Below, piece by piece: positions 1-9,399 of a stretch of 64,000 bases of DNA. Position numbers and translations under genes: made by a program. Under the pieces are notes generated by a model. That model made no database searches, was not told the DNA's origin, and was given only the letters and a program-made list of their open reading frames with translations. How positions within the stretch are numbered: position 1 is the first letter of the stretch; every line of letters begins with the position of its first letter. This stretch comes from Streptomyces calvus (GTDB taxonomy: Bacteria; Actinomycetota; Actinomycetes; Streptomycetales; Streptomycetaceae): NCBI RefSeq assembly GCF_006782915.1, contig NZ_VCNP01000004.1, positions 124,001 through 188,000 of the forward strand. The letters run 5' to 3'.

Positions 1-63
1 GGACCGCTCCCGGCCTGCCGCCCGGGTGTCCGTGCGGGTATGGGCCGGGTGGGGGCGGACCGT

Positions 64-80
64 GGGGACCTTCGGCCCCC
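64..80. promoter_or_regulatory. Putative DevR/OsdR-type palindrome
   Basis: GGGGACC-TTC-GGCCCCC is an inverted repeat with one mismatch and a 3-nt centre. It lies past the 3' end of the response regulator gene, so it probably serves a gene beyond the left edge. It belongs to a family of similar palindromes found across the window. Assignment to the DevR-like regulator is inference. Confidence 0.5.
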
Positions 81-122
81 GACGGGGGGCCGGGTGCGGG
101 GCCGACCGGCGGGCCCGTCCCG

Positions 123-821
123 CTACTGGCCTTCGGTGCGCATCCGGTCCCGCGCCTGGGTGGCGATGACGGCGGCCTGGACACGGCGTTCCACGCCGAG
201 CTTGGCGAGCAGCCGGGAGATGTGGTTCTTGACCGTCTTCTCAGCCAGATAGAGCCGCTGGCCGATCTGCCGGTTGGTGAGCCCTTCGCCGATCAGTTCG
301 AGGATCTCGCGTTCCCGGTCGGTGAGACCCGGCAGCATCTCCGGCTCCTCGGCCGGCTGCTGCCCGCCGCCCCGCAGCCGTGCCATCAGCTTGGTCGTGG
401 CGCTGGCATCCAGCAGCGACTGGCCGCGGGCCACCGTGCGCACGGCCGAGACCAGGTCGGAGCCCTGGATCTGCTTGAGGACGTACCCGGCCGCCCCCGC
501 CATGATCGAGTCCAGCAGCGCCTCCTCGTCGTCGAAGGAGGTCAGCATCAGGCAGGCCAGGTCCGGCATCTGCGACCGCAGCTCGCGGCAGACGGTCACG
601 CCGTCGCCGTCGGGCAGGCGCACGTCGAGGACGGCCACGTCGGGACGGAGGGCGGGAACCCGGACCAGCGCCTGTTCCACCGTCGCGGCTTCTCCGACCA
701 CGGTGATGTCCGGTTCGTCGTCCAGCAGGTCGTGCACCCCGCGTCGTACCACTTCGTGGTCGTCCAGGAGGAAGACCCTGATCGGGCTTCCCGTGCTGTC
801 GCCCTGCTCGCTGTGCGCCAT
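123..821 (-). CDS. devR: DevR/OsdR-like NarL-family response regulator
   Basis: A two-component response regulator of 232 aa, probably the master activator of this island. The N-terminal receiver has the acidic pair in [11 protein letters not shown] and the phospho-acceptor Asp66 in VLDVRLPDG. The C-terminal LuxR/NarL helix-turn-helix includes [18 protein letters not shown]. Both stretches closely match remembered M. tuberculosis DevR (Rv3133c) and S. coelicolor OsdR, which bind GGGAC-type palindromes under hypoxia or NO. An ATG with GAGGAG upstream gives the start at 821; a longer frame to 887 lacks support. A palindrome at 887-900 suggests autoregulation. The partner sensor kinase is not in the window. 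Confidence 0.93.
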   Translation of the reverse strand: MAHSEQGDSTGSPIRVFLLDDHEVVRRGVHDLLDDEPDITVVGEAATVEQALVRVPALRPDVAVLDVRLPDGDGVTVCRELRSQMPDLACLMLTSFDDEEALLDSIMAGAAGYVLKQIQGSDLVSAVRTVARGQSLLDASATTKLMARLRGGGQQPAEEPEMLPGLTDREREILELIGEGLTNRQIGQRLYLAEKTVKNHISRLLAKLGVERRVQAAVIATQARDRMRTEGQ

Positions 822-886
822 CGAATGCTCCTCGCGATCCCTCGGTCTGTGTCGGAATCCTTTCTTCCCAGGATGGCCGGGGTCCA

Positions 887-900
887 AGGCCGGTCGGCCC
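887..900. promoter_or_regulatory. Putative DevR/OsdR-type palindrome
   Basis: AGGCC-GGTC-GGCCC (14 bp) lies about 65 bp upstream of the response regulator start and downstream of the pflA stop. The position fits autoregulation. The regulator assignment is inferred. Confidence 0.5.
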
Positions 901-914
901 CGATTTCGCCTGCG

Positions 915-1676
915 TCAGTGGGCCATGAGGCCGCGCTCGCGGAACTGGCCCTGTACCCGGTCCACCAGCGTCTTGTCCGGGACCGGGGCGTCACGCAGGG
1001 GAAAGGGGATGCCCAGGGCGTCGTACTTCGCGGCGCCGAGCTTGTGGAACGGCAGGATGTCGACCCGCTCCACGCAGGCGAGGCCGGAGAGGAATCCGGC
1101 GAGTCCGTCGACGGCGTCCTCGTCGTCGGTCCAGCCGGGCACCAGGACGTACCTGATCCACACGCGCTTGCCCAGCCGGTCGAGACGGGTGGCGAAGTTC
1201 AGGGTGGGGGCGAGGGCGCCGCCGGTCAGCTTCCGGTAGGTCGTGACGTCGAAGGACTTGATGTCCAGCAGCACCAGGTCGGTGTCGGCCAGGAGCGTGT
1301 CCGTGGCGCGGGCACCGAGGAATCCGGAGGTGTCGAGGGCGGTGTGCAGGCCGGCCTCCTTGCAGCGGCGCAGGACCGCCGCGGTGAAGGCCGGCTGGAG
1401 CAGGGGTTCGCCGCCGGTGAGGGTCACTCCCCCGCCGGCCGTGACGAGGAAGTCCCGGTACTTGTCGATCTCCGCCATCACCTCGTCGACGGCGGCCTCC
1501 CGGCCGTCGCGCATGTGCCATGTGTCGGGGTTGGCGCAGTAGAGGCAGCGCAGGGGGCAGCCGCTGGTGAAGAGGACGAACCGGGTCCCGGGACCGTCCA
1601 CGCCGGTGGACAGGTCCCAGGAGTGGATCCGTCCGGTGGCCGATCCCGGTGCCACGGTCGGAAGCATCGTGCTCAC
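915..1676 (-). CDS. pflA: Pyruvate formate-lyase activating enzyme (radical SAM)
   Basis: A 253-aa radical SAM activase that installs the glycyl radical on pyruvate formate-lyase using S-adenosylmethionine and a [4Fe-4S] cluster. The CX3CX2C cluster motif is visible as [13 protein letters not shown] near residue 40, followed by the [12 protein letters not shown]-binding segment. The length is normal for PFL-AE. The GTG start overlaps the pflB stop (GTGA), so the two genes are translationally coupled and transcribed leftward, pflB first. The enzyme is oxygen-sensitive and meaningful only under anoxia. An ATG three codons inside is an alternative start. Confidence 0.93.
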   Translation of the reverse strand: MSTMLPTVAPGSATGRIHSWDLSTGVDGPGTRFVLFTSGCPLRCLYCANPDTWHMRDGREAAVDEVMAEIDKYRDFLVTAGGGVTLTGGEPLLQPAFTAAVLRRCKEAGLHTALDTSGFLGARATDTLLADTDLVLLDIKSFDVTTYRKLTGGALAPTLNFATRLDRLGKRVWIRYVLVPGWTDDEDAVDGLAGFLSGLACVERVDILPFHKLGAAKYDALGIPFPLRDAPVPDKTLVDRVQGQFRERGLMAH

Positions 1677-3931
1677 AGCGATCCGTGGAAGGTGCGGCTG
1701 ATCACGTCGAGCTGCTGCTCGCGGGTCAGGCGGACGAAGTTCACGGCGTAGCCGGAGACCCTGATCGTCAGCTCGGGGTACTTCTCCGGGTGTTCCATCG
1801 CGTCCTCCAGCACGGCGCGGTCCAGCACATTGACGTTCATGTGGAAGCCGCCCGCGGACATGTAGGCGTCGAGGATGCCGACCAGGTGACCGGCCCGCTC
1901 CTCGGGGACGTGGCCCAGCCCTTCCGGGGTGATCGTGGTGGTCAGGGAGATGCCGTCGCGTGCCGCCTCGTAGGGCAGTTTGGCCACCGAGAGGGCGGAG
2001 GCGGCCACGCCGTGCTTGTCGCGGCCGTTCATCGGGTTGGCGCCGGGGGCGAAGGGTTGGCCGGCGCGGCGGCCGTCGGGGGTGTTGCCGGTGTGGGTGC
2101 CGTACACGACGTTGGAGGTGATGGTCAGCACCGACTGCGTGTGCTCGGCATCGCGGTAGGTGGGGTGCTCGCGCACCTTCGCCATGAACGACTCCACCAG
2201 GCCGACGGCGATCGCGTCGGCGCGGTCGTCGTTGTTGCCGTACGCCGGGAAGTCGCCCTCGGTGTGGAAGTCCACGGCCAGTCCGGTCGCGTCACGGATG
2301 ACCTTCACGCGGGCGTGCTTGACGGCGGACAGGCTGTCCACAGCGACGGACAGTCCGGCGATGCCGCACGCCATGAACCGGTGCACGGGGTGGTCGTGCA
2401 GGGCCATCTCGATGCGCTCGTAGGCGTACTTGTCGTGCATGTAGTGGATGACGTTGAGTGCGTCGACGTAGGTCTGGGCCAGCCAGTCCAGGACCCGGTC
2501 GTAGGCGGCCGACAGTTCGTCGTAGTCCAGGTACTCGCCGGTCAGCGGGGGCATCTCGGGGGTGATCTGGTCGCCGGTCATCTCGTCGCGGCCGCCGTTG
2601 ACGGCGTACAGCAGGGCCTTGGCCAGGTTGACGCGTGCTCCGAAGAACTGCATCTGCCTGCCGACCGCCATCGCGGAGACGCAGCAGGCGATCGCGGTGT
2701 CGTCGCCGGTGCGCGGGCGCATCAGGTCGTCCGACTCGTACTGGACGGCGCTGGTGTCGATGGAGACCTGGGCGCAGAACTCCTTGAAGCCCTCCGGGAG
2801 CCGGGGCGACCACAGCACGGTCAGGTTGGGCTCGGGGGCCGGGCCGAGGTTGTACAGGGTCTGCAGGAAGCGGAAGGAGGTGCGGGTGACCAGCGTGCGT
2901 CCGTCAGTGCCGATGCCGCCGATGGACTCCGTCACCCAGGTGGGGTCGCCGGAGAACAGGGCGTCGTACTCGGGGGTGCGCAGGAACCGCACGATGCGGA
3001 GTTTGATCACGAAGTCGTCGATCAGCTCCTGCGCCCGGGACTCGTCGAGGAGCCCTTCGTCCAGATCCCGCTGGAGGTAGACGTCCAGGAAGGTGGAGGT
3101 ACGGCCCAGCGACATCGCCGCGCCGTTCTGCTCCTTCACCGCGGCCAGGAAACCGAGGTAGAGCCACTGCACCGCCTCGTGCGCGGTGGCGGCGGGACGC
3201 GAGACGTCGCAGCCGTACGAGGCGGCCATCTCGGTCAGTTCGCCCAGCGCCCGGATCTGCTCGGCCAGCTCCTCGCGGTCCCGGATGACGTCCGGGCCGG
3301 AGGGCCGCGCGTCCAGCAGGGCCCGCTCGGCGCGCTTGGCCTCGATCAGCCGGTCCGTGCCGTACAGCGCGACCCGCCGGTAGTCACCGATGATCCGGCC
3401 GCGGCCGTAGGCGTCGGGCAGGCCGGTGATGATGCCGACCTTGCGGGCGGCGCGCATGGCGGGGGTGTAGGCGTCGAAGACGCCCGCGTTGTGGGTCTTG
3501 CGGTAGGTGTCGAACACCTTTGTGACGAACGGGTCGGGCTCGTAGCCGTACGCCTTCAGCCCGTTCTCCACCATGCGCAGGCCGCCGTTGGGCATGATCG
3601 CCCGCTTCAGCGGGGCGTCGGTCTGCAGGCCGACGATCAGCTCGCGGTCGCGGTCGATGTAGCCGGGGGCGTGCGAGGTGATGGTGGAGGGGGTGGCGGC
3701 GTCCACGTCGAGCACGCCCCTGCGCCGCTCCTCCGGGAACAGCGCGCCGACCTTCTCCCAGACCGCGCGGGTGCGGTCCGTGGGGCCGGCCAGGAAGGAG
3801 GCGTCGCCCTCGTAGGGCGTGTAGTTGGCCTGGATGAAGTCGCGCACGTCGATGCGCTCACGCCACCCGCTCCCGGCGAACTGCCGCCAGGCGTCGGCGG
3901 TCCGGGGGCCGGCTGTCACCGTCGCGGTCAT
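1673..3931 (-). CDS. pflB: Formate C-acetyltransferase (pyruvate formate-lyase)
   Basis: A cytoplasmic glycyl-radical enzyme of 752 aa: pyruvate + CoA gives acetyl-CoA + formate. The adjacent catalytic cysteines are Cys416-Cys417 ([10 protein letters not shown]) and the C-terminal radical loop has Gly727 in RVSGYAVNF. Both match E. coli PflB in position (418/419 and 734), and the length is close to the E. coli 759. The ATG start has AGAGGA upstream. A GGGACCTTCGGCCC palindrome about 110 bp upstream points to regulation by the DevR-like factor. The activase follows directly. PFL is unexpected in aerobic actinomycetes and implies a fermentative survival mode. Confidence 0.96.
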   Translation of the reverse strand: MTATVTAGPRTADAWRQFAGSGWRERIDVRDFIQANYTPYEGDASFLAGPTDRTRAVWEKVGALFPEERRRGVLDVDAATPSTITSHAPGYIDRDRELIVGLQTDAPLKRAIMPNGGLRMVENGLKAYGYEPDPFVTKVFDTYRKTHNAGVFDAYTPAMRAARKVGIITGLPDAYGRGRIIGDYRRVALYGTDRLIEAKRAERALLDARPSGPDVIRDREELAEQIRALGELTEMAASYGCDVSRPAATAHEAVQWLYLGFLAAVKEQNGAAMSLGRTSTFLDVYLQRDLDEGLLDESRAQELIDDFVIKLRIVRFLRTPEYDALFSGDPTWVTESIGGIGTDGRTLVTRTSFRFLQTLYNLGPAPEPNLTVLWSPRLPEGFKEFCAQVSIDTSAVQYESDDLMRPRTGDDTAIACCVSAMAVGRQMQFFGARVNLAKALLYAVNGGRDEMTGDQITPEMPPLTGEYLDYDELSAAYDRVLDWLAQTYVDALNVIHYMHDKYAYERIEMALHDHPVHRFMACGIAGLSVAVDSLSAVKHARVKVIRDATGLAVDFHTEGDFPAYGNNDDRADAIAVGLVESFMAKVREHPTYRDAEHTQSVLTITSNVVYGTHTGNTPDGRRAGQPFAPGANPMNGRDKHGVAASALSVAKLPYEAARDGISLTTTITPEGLGHVPEERAGHLVGILDAYMSAGGFHMNVNVLDRAVLEDAMEHPEKYPELTIRVSGYAVNFVRLTREQQLDVISRTFHGSL

Positions 3932-4041
3932 CTCAGGTCCTCTCGTCGTACGGTCTTGTCACTGTCGATGCTCGTCGTACGGGTCCGCGGCGAGCAGTGC
4001 CGGACAGGGCACCGGGTGGTCCCGTGCGGCCCCGACCGGCC

Positions 4042-4055
4042 GGGACCTTCGGCCC
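4042..4055. promoter_or_regulatory. Putative DevR/OsdR-type palindrome upstream of pflB
   Basis: GGGAC-CTTC-GGCCC is flanked on both sides by identical copies of GGCCCCGACCGGCC (4028-4041 and 4051-4064, the second overlapping the box). It lies about 110 bp upstream of pflB, which reads away leftward. The clustered half-sites could allow cooperative binding. Regulator identity is inferred. Confidence 0.55.
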
Positions 4056-4073
4056 CGACCGGCCGCCGTGGTG

Positions 4074-5018
4074 TCAGCCGTGCGGAACCACGGCGACGGG
4101 ACATCCGACGTGGTGCAGGACGGCGTGCGTGACCGGCCCCGTGAAGACACCGACCTGGTGATCGACCCCGCGGCGGCCCACCACCAGGAGGCCCGCGTCC
4201 TGAGCGGCCCGCACCAGAACCACAGCGGCGCGCCCCTCGGTGACCGTCTCGGTCACCGGGACGGTCGGGTACTTCTCCCGCCAAGGACGCAGCACCGCCG
4301 CCACGGTGCGCTCCTGGTCCGCCAGCGCCTGAGCCTGCGGCCAAGGAACGGGAGCCGGGCCCTCCGGGGCCGCGGACCCCAGGGGCACGGACGGAACGGG
4401 GGCGGGCCGGAAGGCGGTCCGAAAAGCGTGGACCACTGACAGGCCGGTGCCACGCCGGCGGGCGGCGTCGAAGGCGAACTCGATCAGTTCGTCGCAAGGA
4501 CGATCCGTCTGCAGCCCCAGGACCACGTGACGGTAGGGCGTCTCCGGTATCTCCTCCGGGGCGATGCCGTCGGTGGCCGGCAGGTGCTCGTCGGCGGCGG
4601 ACCGTCCCGCGCGGACCAGGACGACCGGGTGGGGGGACCGGCCGACGACTCGCTGGGAGACGGAGCCCGTGAGGAAGCCGCCCAGAGCTCCGAGGCCACG
4701 GGAACCGAGGACCAGCAGGTCGGCGTCGGCCGCGGCCTTCAGCAGGCCGGCCACCGTGGCGTCGCACACGAGTCGGCCGGTGATCCGTAGCCCTGGGTGG
4801 GCGGCCCGGACACTGCGTACGGCCTCACCCAGGAGATGCTCGGCCCGGTCGCGCTCGGTGCTGTCCATGGGGATGTACGGCGCGGGGCGGGGGTGGCGGT
4901 GCCAGACGTGGATCACGCCGAGATCCGTTCCTCGCCGCTGAGCCTCCCGGGCCGCCCAGTGCGCGGCGGCGAGTCCTTCGGTCGATCCGTCGATCCCCAC
5001 CACGATGTCGTGCGGCAT
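4074..5018 (-). CDS. Tandem-domain universal stress protein
   Basis: A cytoplasmic UspA-family protein of 314 aa with two Usp domains. The first begins MPHDIVVGIDGSTEG and carries the ATP-binding type loop around VLGSRGLGALGGFLTGSVS. The second ends with VVGRRGVDHQ..HHVGCPVAVVPHG. Tandem-Usp proteins of this type belong to the DosR regulon in mycobacteria (e.g. Rv2623) and are linked to ATP sensing and growth arrest. The start at 5018 is chosen for GGGAGGGG just upstream. It lies upstream of pflB on the same strand and diverges from the pyruvate phosphate dikinase gene; a palindrome sits between the divergent starts. Confidence 0.9.
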   Translation of the reverse strand: MPHDIVVGIDGSTEGLAAAHWAAREAQRRGTDLGVIHVWHRHPRPAPYIPMDSTERDRAEHLLGEAVRSVRAAHPGLRITGRLVCDATVAGLLKAAADADLLVLGSRGLGALGGFLTGSVSQRVVGRSPHPVVLVRAGRSAADEHLPATDGIAPEEIPETPYRHVVLGLQTDRPCDELIEFAFDAARRRGTGLSVVHAFRTAFRPAPVPSVPLGSAAPEGPAPVPWPQAQALADQERTVAAVLRPWREKYPTVPVTETVTEGRAAVVLVRAAQDAGLLVVGRRGVDHQVGVFTGPVTHAVLHHVGCPVAVVPHG

Positions 5019-5146
5019 GACGTGTCCCCTCCCGGGTCGATGACTTCCGATGCCTTCGAGCGTCCTCTCGGCCGATCTGGTGGTCCACGGGCCGCACAGC
5101 CCCAGCAGGGCGCCGATGGTCCCTCCGGAACGGCAAGGGCTCATCG

Positions 5147-5162
5147 GGGGCCGACCGGTCCC
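5147..5162. promoter_or_regulatory. Putative DevR/OsdR-type palindrome in a divergent promoter region
   Basis: GGGGCC-GACC-GGTCCC is a 6+4+6 inverted repeat with one mismatch. It lies 129 bp from the leftward USP start and 89 bp from the rightward ppdK start, so one site could serve both. Regulator identity is inferred. Confidence 0.5.
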
Positions 5163-5250
5163 TCACGCGGGACGGCCGGCACCTCGCGCCGAGCACGCCC
5201 CCGTCCGACGCTGAAACCATCACGCCCCAACGCTTGAGGAGCGTAGCGTC

Positions 5251-7947
5251 ATGGTCCGTTACGTGTACGACTTCACCGAGGGCGGCCGTGACATGGCCGG
5301 CCTCCTCGGCGGCAAGGGATCGAACCTGGCGGAGATGACCCGGCTCGGGCTCCCCGTGCCACCGGGCTTCACCCTCACCACCGAGGCGTGCCGCGCCTTC
5401 CTGGCCACGGGCAGCGAGCCCGCGGGTCTGTGGGGGGAGGTCTCCGCGCACCTGTCGGCCCTCGAGGCGTCCGCCGGCCGGGTGCTGGGGCAGCCGGACG
5501 ACCCGCTGCTGCTGTCCGTCCGCTCCGGCGCGAAGTTCTCCATGCCCGGCATGATGGAGACGATCCTCGACATCGGTCTGAACGACGGCTCCGTCCTCGG
5601 GCTGGCCAAGGTCTCCGGCAGTGAACGCTTCGCCTGGGACTCCTACCGCCGTCTCGTCCAGATGTTCGGCGCCACGGTCATGGGCGTCGACTCCTCCCAC
5701 TTCGAGCAGGCCCTCACCCTCCTGAAGGACCTGCGCGGCGTCGAGGAGGACACGCACCTGACGGCGTCCGACCTGGCCGAGCTGGTCGAGACGTACAAGA
5801 ACCTGATCCACCTGGAGACCGGGGATCGCTTCCCGCAGTCCCCCGCCGAGCAGCTGCGCCGGGCGGTCCTGGCCGTGTTCGAGTCCTGGAACGGTGAACG
5901 CGCCCGCCTGTACCGGCGGCGCGAGCACATCGCCGACGACCTGGGCACCGCCGTCAACGTGCAGCGCATGGTCTTCGGCAACCTCGGGGCCGACTCCGGC
6001 AGCGGCGTCGCCTTCACCCGTGACCCGGCCACCGGGCGCCGGGGCCTGTACGGCGACTACCTGCCCGACGCGCAGGGCGAGGACGTCGTCGCCGGCATCC
6101 GCAACACGGTGCCGCTGGCCGAGCTGAGGCGCCTGGACGCCGCGTCCTACGACCGGCTGCGCGCACACATGCGCACTCTGGAACGGCATTACCGGGATCT
6201 GTGCGACATCGAGTTCACGATCGAGCGCGGCACCCTGTGGATGCTCCAGACGCGGGTCGGCAAGCGCACCGCCGAGGCCGCCTTCGTTCTCGCCGCCGAG
6301 CTGGCCGACGAGGGGCTCATCACCCCGGACGAGGCGCTGGCCCGGGTGAGCGGCGAGGGCCTGGCCCGGCTGATGTTCCCGCGCTTCGACGCCTCCGCCA
6401 CCGGTACCGCGCTCGCCCGCGGTGTCCCGGCCTCTCCCGGCGCGGCGGTCGGAACCGTGGTCTTCGACTCCGCCCAGGCGGTGCACCGCGCCGCGGTCGG
6501 CGAGAAGGTGGTCCTGGTCCGCCAGGAGACCACCCCCGACGACCTGCCCGGCATGATCGCCGCTCAGGCGGTGCTCACCAGCCGGGGTGGCAAGACCAGC
6601 CACGCGGCCGTCGTCGCCCGCGGCATGGGCAAGGTCTGCGTGTGCGGCGCCGAGGAACTCACCGTAAACACCGATGCCCGCCGCTTCACCACCGCGGACG
6701 GCACCGTCGTCGAGGAGGGCACCGTCGTCTCGGTGGACGGCTCCGCGGGAGCGGTGTACCCGGGATCGGTGCCGCTGGTGGACTCGGCGGTCATCCGGTA
6801 CCTGGAGGACGGCCCGGGCGACGAAGGCGCGCAGGGCACGGTCGACGCGGTGGCCCGGGCGCTGTCCCGCGCCGATACCGTCCGGCGGCTGGAGGTGCGG
6901 GCCAACGCCGACACCCCCGAGGACGCCGCCCGTGCCCGCCGGTTCGGCGCGCAGGGCATCGGCCTGTGCCGCACCGAACACATGTTCCTCGGGGAACGCC
7001 GCAAGCTGGTGGAGCAGATGATCCTGGCCGGCACGGACGCCGAGCGCGACCGGGCCCTGGCGGACCTCCTGCCCCTTCAACGGCGGGACTTCGCCGGCAT
7101 CCTGGAGGCCATGGACGGTCTGCCGGTCACCATCCGGCTCCTCGACCCGCCACTGCACGAGTTTCTGCCCGACCGCACCGAACTGGCGGTGCGGATCGCC
7201 ACCGCTCAGGCCCGTGGCGAGGAGCCGGACGCGCACGACGTCGAACTGCTCGGCGCGGTGAACCGCATGCACGAGGAGAACCCGATGCTCGGGCTGCGCG
7301 GCGTACGCCTGGGCCTGGTCGTGCCCGGCCTGGTCACTATGCAGGTCCGGGCGATCGGTGAGGCCGTGACCGAGCGCCTGTTGGCCGGTGGCGCACCCCA
7401 GGCGGAGATCATGGTCCCGCTCGTCGGTGACGTCCGTGAACTACGCCTCGTGCGCGCGGAGGTCCAACGAGTACTGGCCGAGACCTCACGGGCGGCCGGA
7501 GTCGTCCTCGACTGCCCGGTCGGCACCATGATCGAGTTGCCCAGGGCCGCCCTGACGGCGGGCCGGATCGCCGAGGAAGCCGAGTTCTTCTCCTTCGGCA
7601 CCAATGACCTGACCCAGACGACCTGGGGCTTCTCCCGCGACGACGTCGAGGCGGAGTTCTTCTCCGCCTACCTGGACAAGGGTGTCTTCTCCACCTCCCC
7701 CTTCGAGACGCTCGACCGCGAGGGAGTCGGCCGGCTGGTGGGCATCGCTGTCGCCGAGGGCCGCGCCACTCGCCCGGACCTCAAGATCGGTGTGTGCGGT
7801 GAGCACGGCGGTGACCCCGACTCGGTGCACTTCTTCCACACCGCGGGACTGGACTACGTCTCCTGCTCGCCGTTCCGGGTGCCGGTGGCGCGACTGGAGG
7901 CGGGCCGGGCGGCGCTGGCGGAGGCCGAGGGGAGCGACAGCAGGTGA
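5251..7947 (+). CDS. ppdK: Pyruvate, phosphate dikinase
   Basis: An 898-aa enzyme interconverting pyruvate + ATP + Pi and PEP + AMP + PPi. Domain order is the usual one: N-terminal ATP-grasp (GGKGSNLAEM), central phosphohistidine domain with catalytic His451 in GGKTSHAAVVARGMG, and C-terminal PEP/pyruvate barrel with Cys849 in KIGVCGEHGGDP. Length is normal. The start has GAGGAG upstream. In an anaerobic setting PPDK can work glycolytically, with PPi raising ATP yield per PEP, or gluconeogenically; the sequence does not decide. A strong hairpin follows the stop. Confidence 0.95.
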   Translation: MVRYVYDFTEGGRDMAGLLGGKGSNLAEMTRLGLPVPPGFTLTTEACRAFLATGSEPAGLWGEVSAHLSALEASAGRVLGQPDDPLLLSVRSGAKFSMPGMMETILDIGLNDGSVLGLAKVSGSERFAWDSYRRLVQMFGATVMGVDSSHFEQALTLLKDLRGVEEDTHLTASDLAELVETYKNLIHLETGDRFPQSPAEQLRRAVLAVFESWNGERARLYRRREHIADDLGTAVNVQRMVFGNLGADSGSGVAFTRDPATGRRGLYGDYLPDAQGEDVVAGIRNTVPLAELRRLDAASYDRLRAHMRTLERHYRDLCDIEFTIERGTLWMLQTRVGKRTAEAAFVLAAELADEGLITPDEALARVSGEGLARLMFPRFDASATGTALARGVPASPGAAVGTVVFDSAQAVHRAAVGEKVVLVRQETTPDDLPGMIAAQAVLTSRGGKTSHAAVVARGMGKVCVCGAEELTVNTDARRFTTADGTVVEEGTVVSVDGSAGAVYPGSVPLVDSAVIRYLEDGPGDEGAQGTVDAVARALSRADTVRRLEVRANADTPEDAARARRFGAQGIGLCRTEHMFLGERRKLVEQMILAGTDAERDRALADLLPLQRRDFAGILEAMDGLPVTIRLLDPPLHEFLPDRTELAVRIATAQARGEEPDAHDVELLGAVNRMHEENPMLGLRGVRLGLVVPGLVTMQVRAIGEAVTERLLAGGAPQAEIMVPLVGDVRELRLVRAEVQRVLAETSRAAGVVLDCPVGTMIELPRAALTAGRIAEEAEFFSFGTNDLTQTTWGFSRDDVEAEFFSAYLDKGVFSTSPFETLDREGVGRLVGIAVAEGRATRPDLKIGVCGEHGGDPDSVHFFHTAGLDYVSCSPFRVPVARLEAGRAALAEAEGSDSR

Positions 7948-7958
7948 GAGGCGGGGCC

Positions 7959-7972
7959 GGGCCGCTCGGCCC
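7959..7972. promoter_or_regulatory. Putative DevR/OsdR-type palindrome
   Basis: GGGCC-GCTC-GGCCC is an almost perfect 14-bp palindrome 12 nt after the ppdK stop and about 110 bp upstream of the HPF-like gene. It could be an operator for that gene or part of the ppdK 3' end structure; its loop is too short to make a good terminator alone. Confidence 0.45.
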
Positions 7973-7977
7973 TCATA

Positions 7978-8020
7978 CCAGGGACCGGCCGCTCCTCCCT
8001 CCGGGGCCGGTCGCCCCTGG
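7978..8020. terminator. Hairpin downstream of ppdK
   Basis: CCAGGG and ACCGGCC (7978-7990) pair with GGCCGGT and CCCTGG (8005-8020), interrupted by a 3-nt bulge and closing a 14-nt loop. It starts 30 nt after the ppdK stop. There is no T-run, as is common for actinomycete terminators. Confidence 0.5.
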
Positions 8021-8082
8021 GACGGGAGCGACCGGCGCAGCAGGCTTGAGGCGACGCAGAACGATCACAGGGAGTGGAACAC

Positions 8083-8466
8083 ATGACCGCCAAGGACATC
8101 GGTGCCCGTGAGACCACCGCCGCCGTGCTGGTCCGCGCCGACGGCGAGGTGGACGAGGAATCTCTCGCCTACCTCCACGAGAAGGTCGCCGCCGCTCTGG
8201 ACCGGTCCGGCCTGCCGCCCGTGAACGGTGAGGTGCGCGTACGGCGGGCCTCGGCCCACCACGTCGAACTGCCCTGGTCCGGCCGCACCGACATCCGGGT
8301 CGGCAGCGACCTCGTCGTCGTCCACGCACGCGAGGCGAGCGCCCGCGAACTCGCCGACCGGCTCCACGACCGGCTGCGCTCCGCCACCGAACGCGCCGCC
8401 CACCGAGGCGACGCCACCCGCCGGACGGCCGCGCCGCCCCCGTGGCGCGGCGGCCCGCAGAAGTAG
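8083..8466 (+). CDS. HPF-like (S30AE-type) small protein, possible ribosome hibernation factor
   Basis: A 127-aa protein. The segment from about residue 8 to 95 resembles the N-terminal domain of long hibernation promoting factors: a VLVRADGEVDEESLAYLHEKV-type opening, a middle strand pair, and a closing helix ELADRLHDRLRSATER. The tail is rich in Arg, Ala and Pro. The C-terminal dimerisation domain of long HPF is absent. Mycobacterial DosR regulons include a hypoxia-specific factor of similar type (Rv0079, RafH), so a role in stabilising idle ribosomes is plausible. The ATG is preferred over an upstream GTG because GGGAG lies 8 nt before it. The family call is from recognition by eye only. 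Confidence 0.55.
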   Translation: MTAKDIGARETTAAVLVRADGEVDEESLAYLHEKVAAALDRSGLPPVNGEVRVRRASAHHVELPWSGRTDIRVGSDLVVVHAREASARELADRLHDRLRSATERAAHRGDATRRTAAPPPWRGGPQK

Positions 8467-8558
8467 GCGCCACACGGCGCCCGCCCGACCCGGCGGGGAG
8501 CCGGAGCCGACCCGGGCTCCGGCCCTCCCCCGCCCGCGTTCGTGAAAGGAGATCCGCC

Positions 8559-9206
8559 GTGACCGCTCACATCGTCGGCGAGGTAATGACCAGGGACGTC
8601 GTCCACGCCCGCCGGACGACACCGTTCAAAGAGGTCGTCCGGTTGCTCGACCACCACCGGATCAGCGGACTGCCGGTGGTCGACGCCGACGACAAGGTCC
8701 TCGGCGTCCTGTCCGGCAGCGACCTCGTACGCAACCAGGCGCACCGGGACGGCCCCGCTCCGCCGCCCTCCGTGACGGCGGGCGACGTGATGTCGAGCCC
8801 CGCCATCACCGTGCACCCCGAGCAGACCGTGCCGGACGCCGCTCGGCTCATGGAGCGCCGCAGCATCGAGCGACTGCCCGTGGTCGACGAGGCCGACCGC
8901 CTCATCGGCATCGCCACCCGCCGTGACCTGCTACGGGTCTTCCTGCGCGCGGACGACGACATCCGCCGCCAGGTGACCGAGGAGATCGTCGTGACCTCGC
9001 TGAACCTGCCGTCCGAAGCGGTCCGCGTCGCTGTCCGCGACGGCGTGGTCACCCTCGACGGCCGGGTGGAAGCGCGTAGCCAGGTGCCGGAGCTCGTGCA
9101 CGCCGTCTGGCGGCTCGACGGCGTGGTCGGCGTGGTGAACGGCCTGGGCTTCCGCATCGACGACCGCGAGACACCCACCCCGTCCCACCGGACCGGGAGC
9201 CCGTGA
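8559..9206 (+). CDS. CBS-BON domain protein (Hrp1-like)
   Basis: A 215-aa protein with two CBS domains (about residues 8-60 and 72-128) and a C-terminal BON domain (about 140-205; VTLDGRVEARSQVPELVHAVWRLDGVVGVV). CBS pairs usually bind adenylates and act as energy sensors; the target here is unknown. Mycobacterial Hrp1 (Rv2626c) is a DosR-regulated two-CBS protein. GTG at 8559 is chosen as start because AAAGGAG precedes it; the frame is open much further upstream but without support. It lies between the HPF-like gene and adhE on the same strand. Two paralogues and one relic occur in the window. Confidence 0.88.
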   Translation: MTAHIVGEVMTRDVVHARRTTPFKEVVRLLDHHRISGLPVVDADDKVLGVLSGSDLVRNQAHRDGPAPPPSVTAGDVMSSPAITVHPEQTVPDAARLMERRSIERLPVVDEADRLIGIATRRDLLRVFLRADDDIRRQVTEEIVVTSLNLPSEAVRVAVRDGVVTLDGRVEARSQVPELVHAVWRLDGVVGVVNGLGFRIDDRETPTPSHRTGSP

Positions 9207-9217
9207 CCTCAGCGGCC

Positions 9218-9232
9218 GGGGCCGACGGTCCC
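9218..9232. promoter_or_regulatory. Putative DevR/OsdR-type palindrome upstream of adhE
   Basis: GGGGCC-GAC-GGTCCC (one mismatch between arms) lies 168 bp upstream of the adhE start. A weaker related repeat, GGGGCC-CTTC-GGCGCC, lies at 9261-9276. Confidence 0.45.
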
Positions 9233-9399
9233 TGCCGAACCGGGCCGGACGGACGCGAGAGGGGCCCTTCGGCGCCTGCCACGGCATCGGGATCCGTCGG
9301 AGAGTGGAGCCAGGGAGGGGCGCCGGTCCCCCGCGGTGTCCCTCCCGTCCCGAGCCGCCGCATGAGCACGGCGGTCCCTGACAACGGAGGCACACCACC

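Noticed and set aside
1649..4132. Long rightward open frame of 827 codons opposite pflB
   Set aside because: High-GC antisense shadow of pflB with Val/Gly/Arg/His-rich, low-complexity translation. pflB on the other strand has full catalytic motifs.
4825..7272. Long leftward open frame of 815 codons opposite ppdK
   Set aside because: Shadow of ppdK; the translation has no recognisable domain and ends in a shifted copy of USP sequence.
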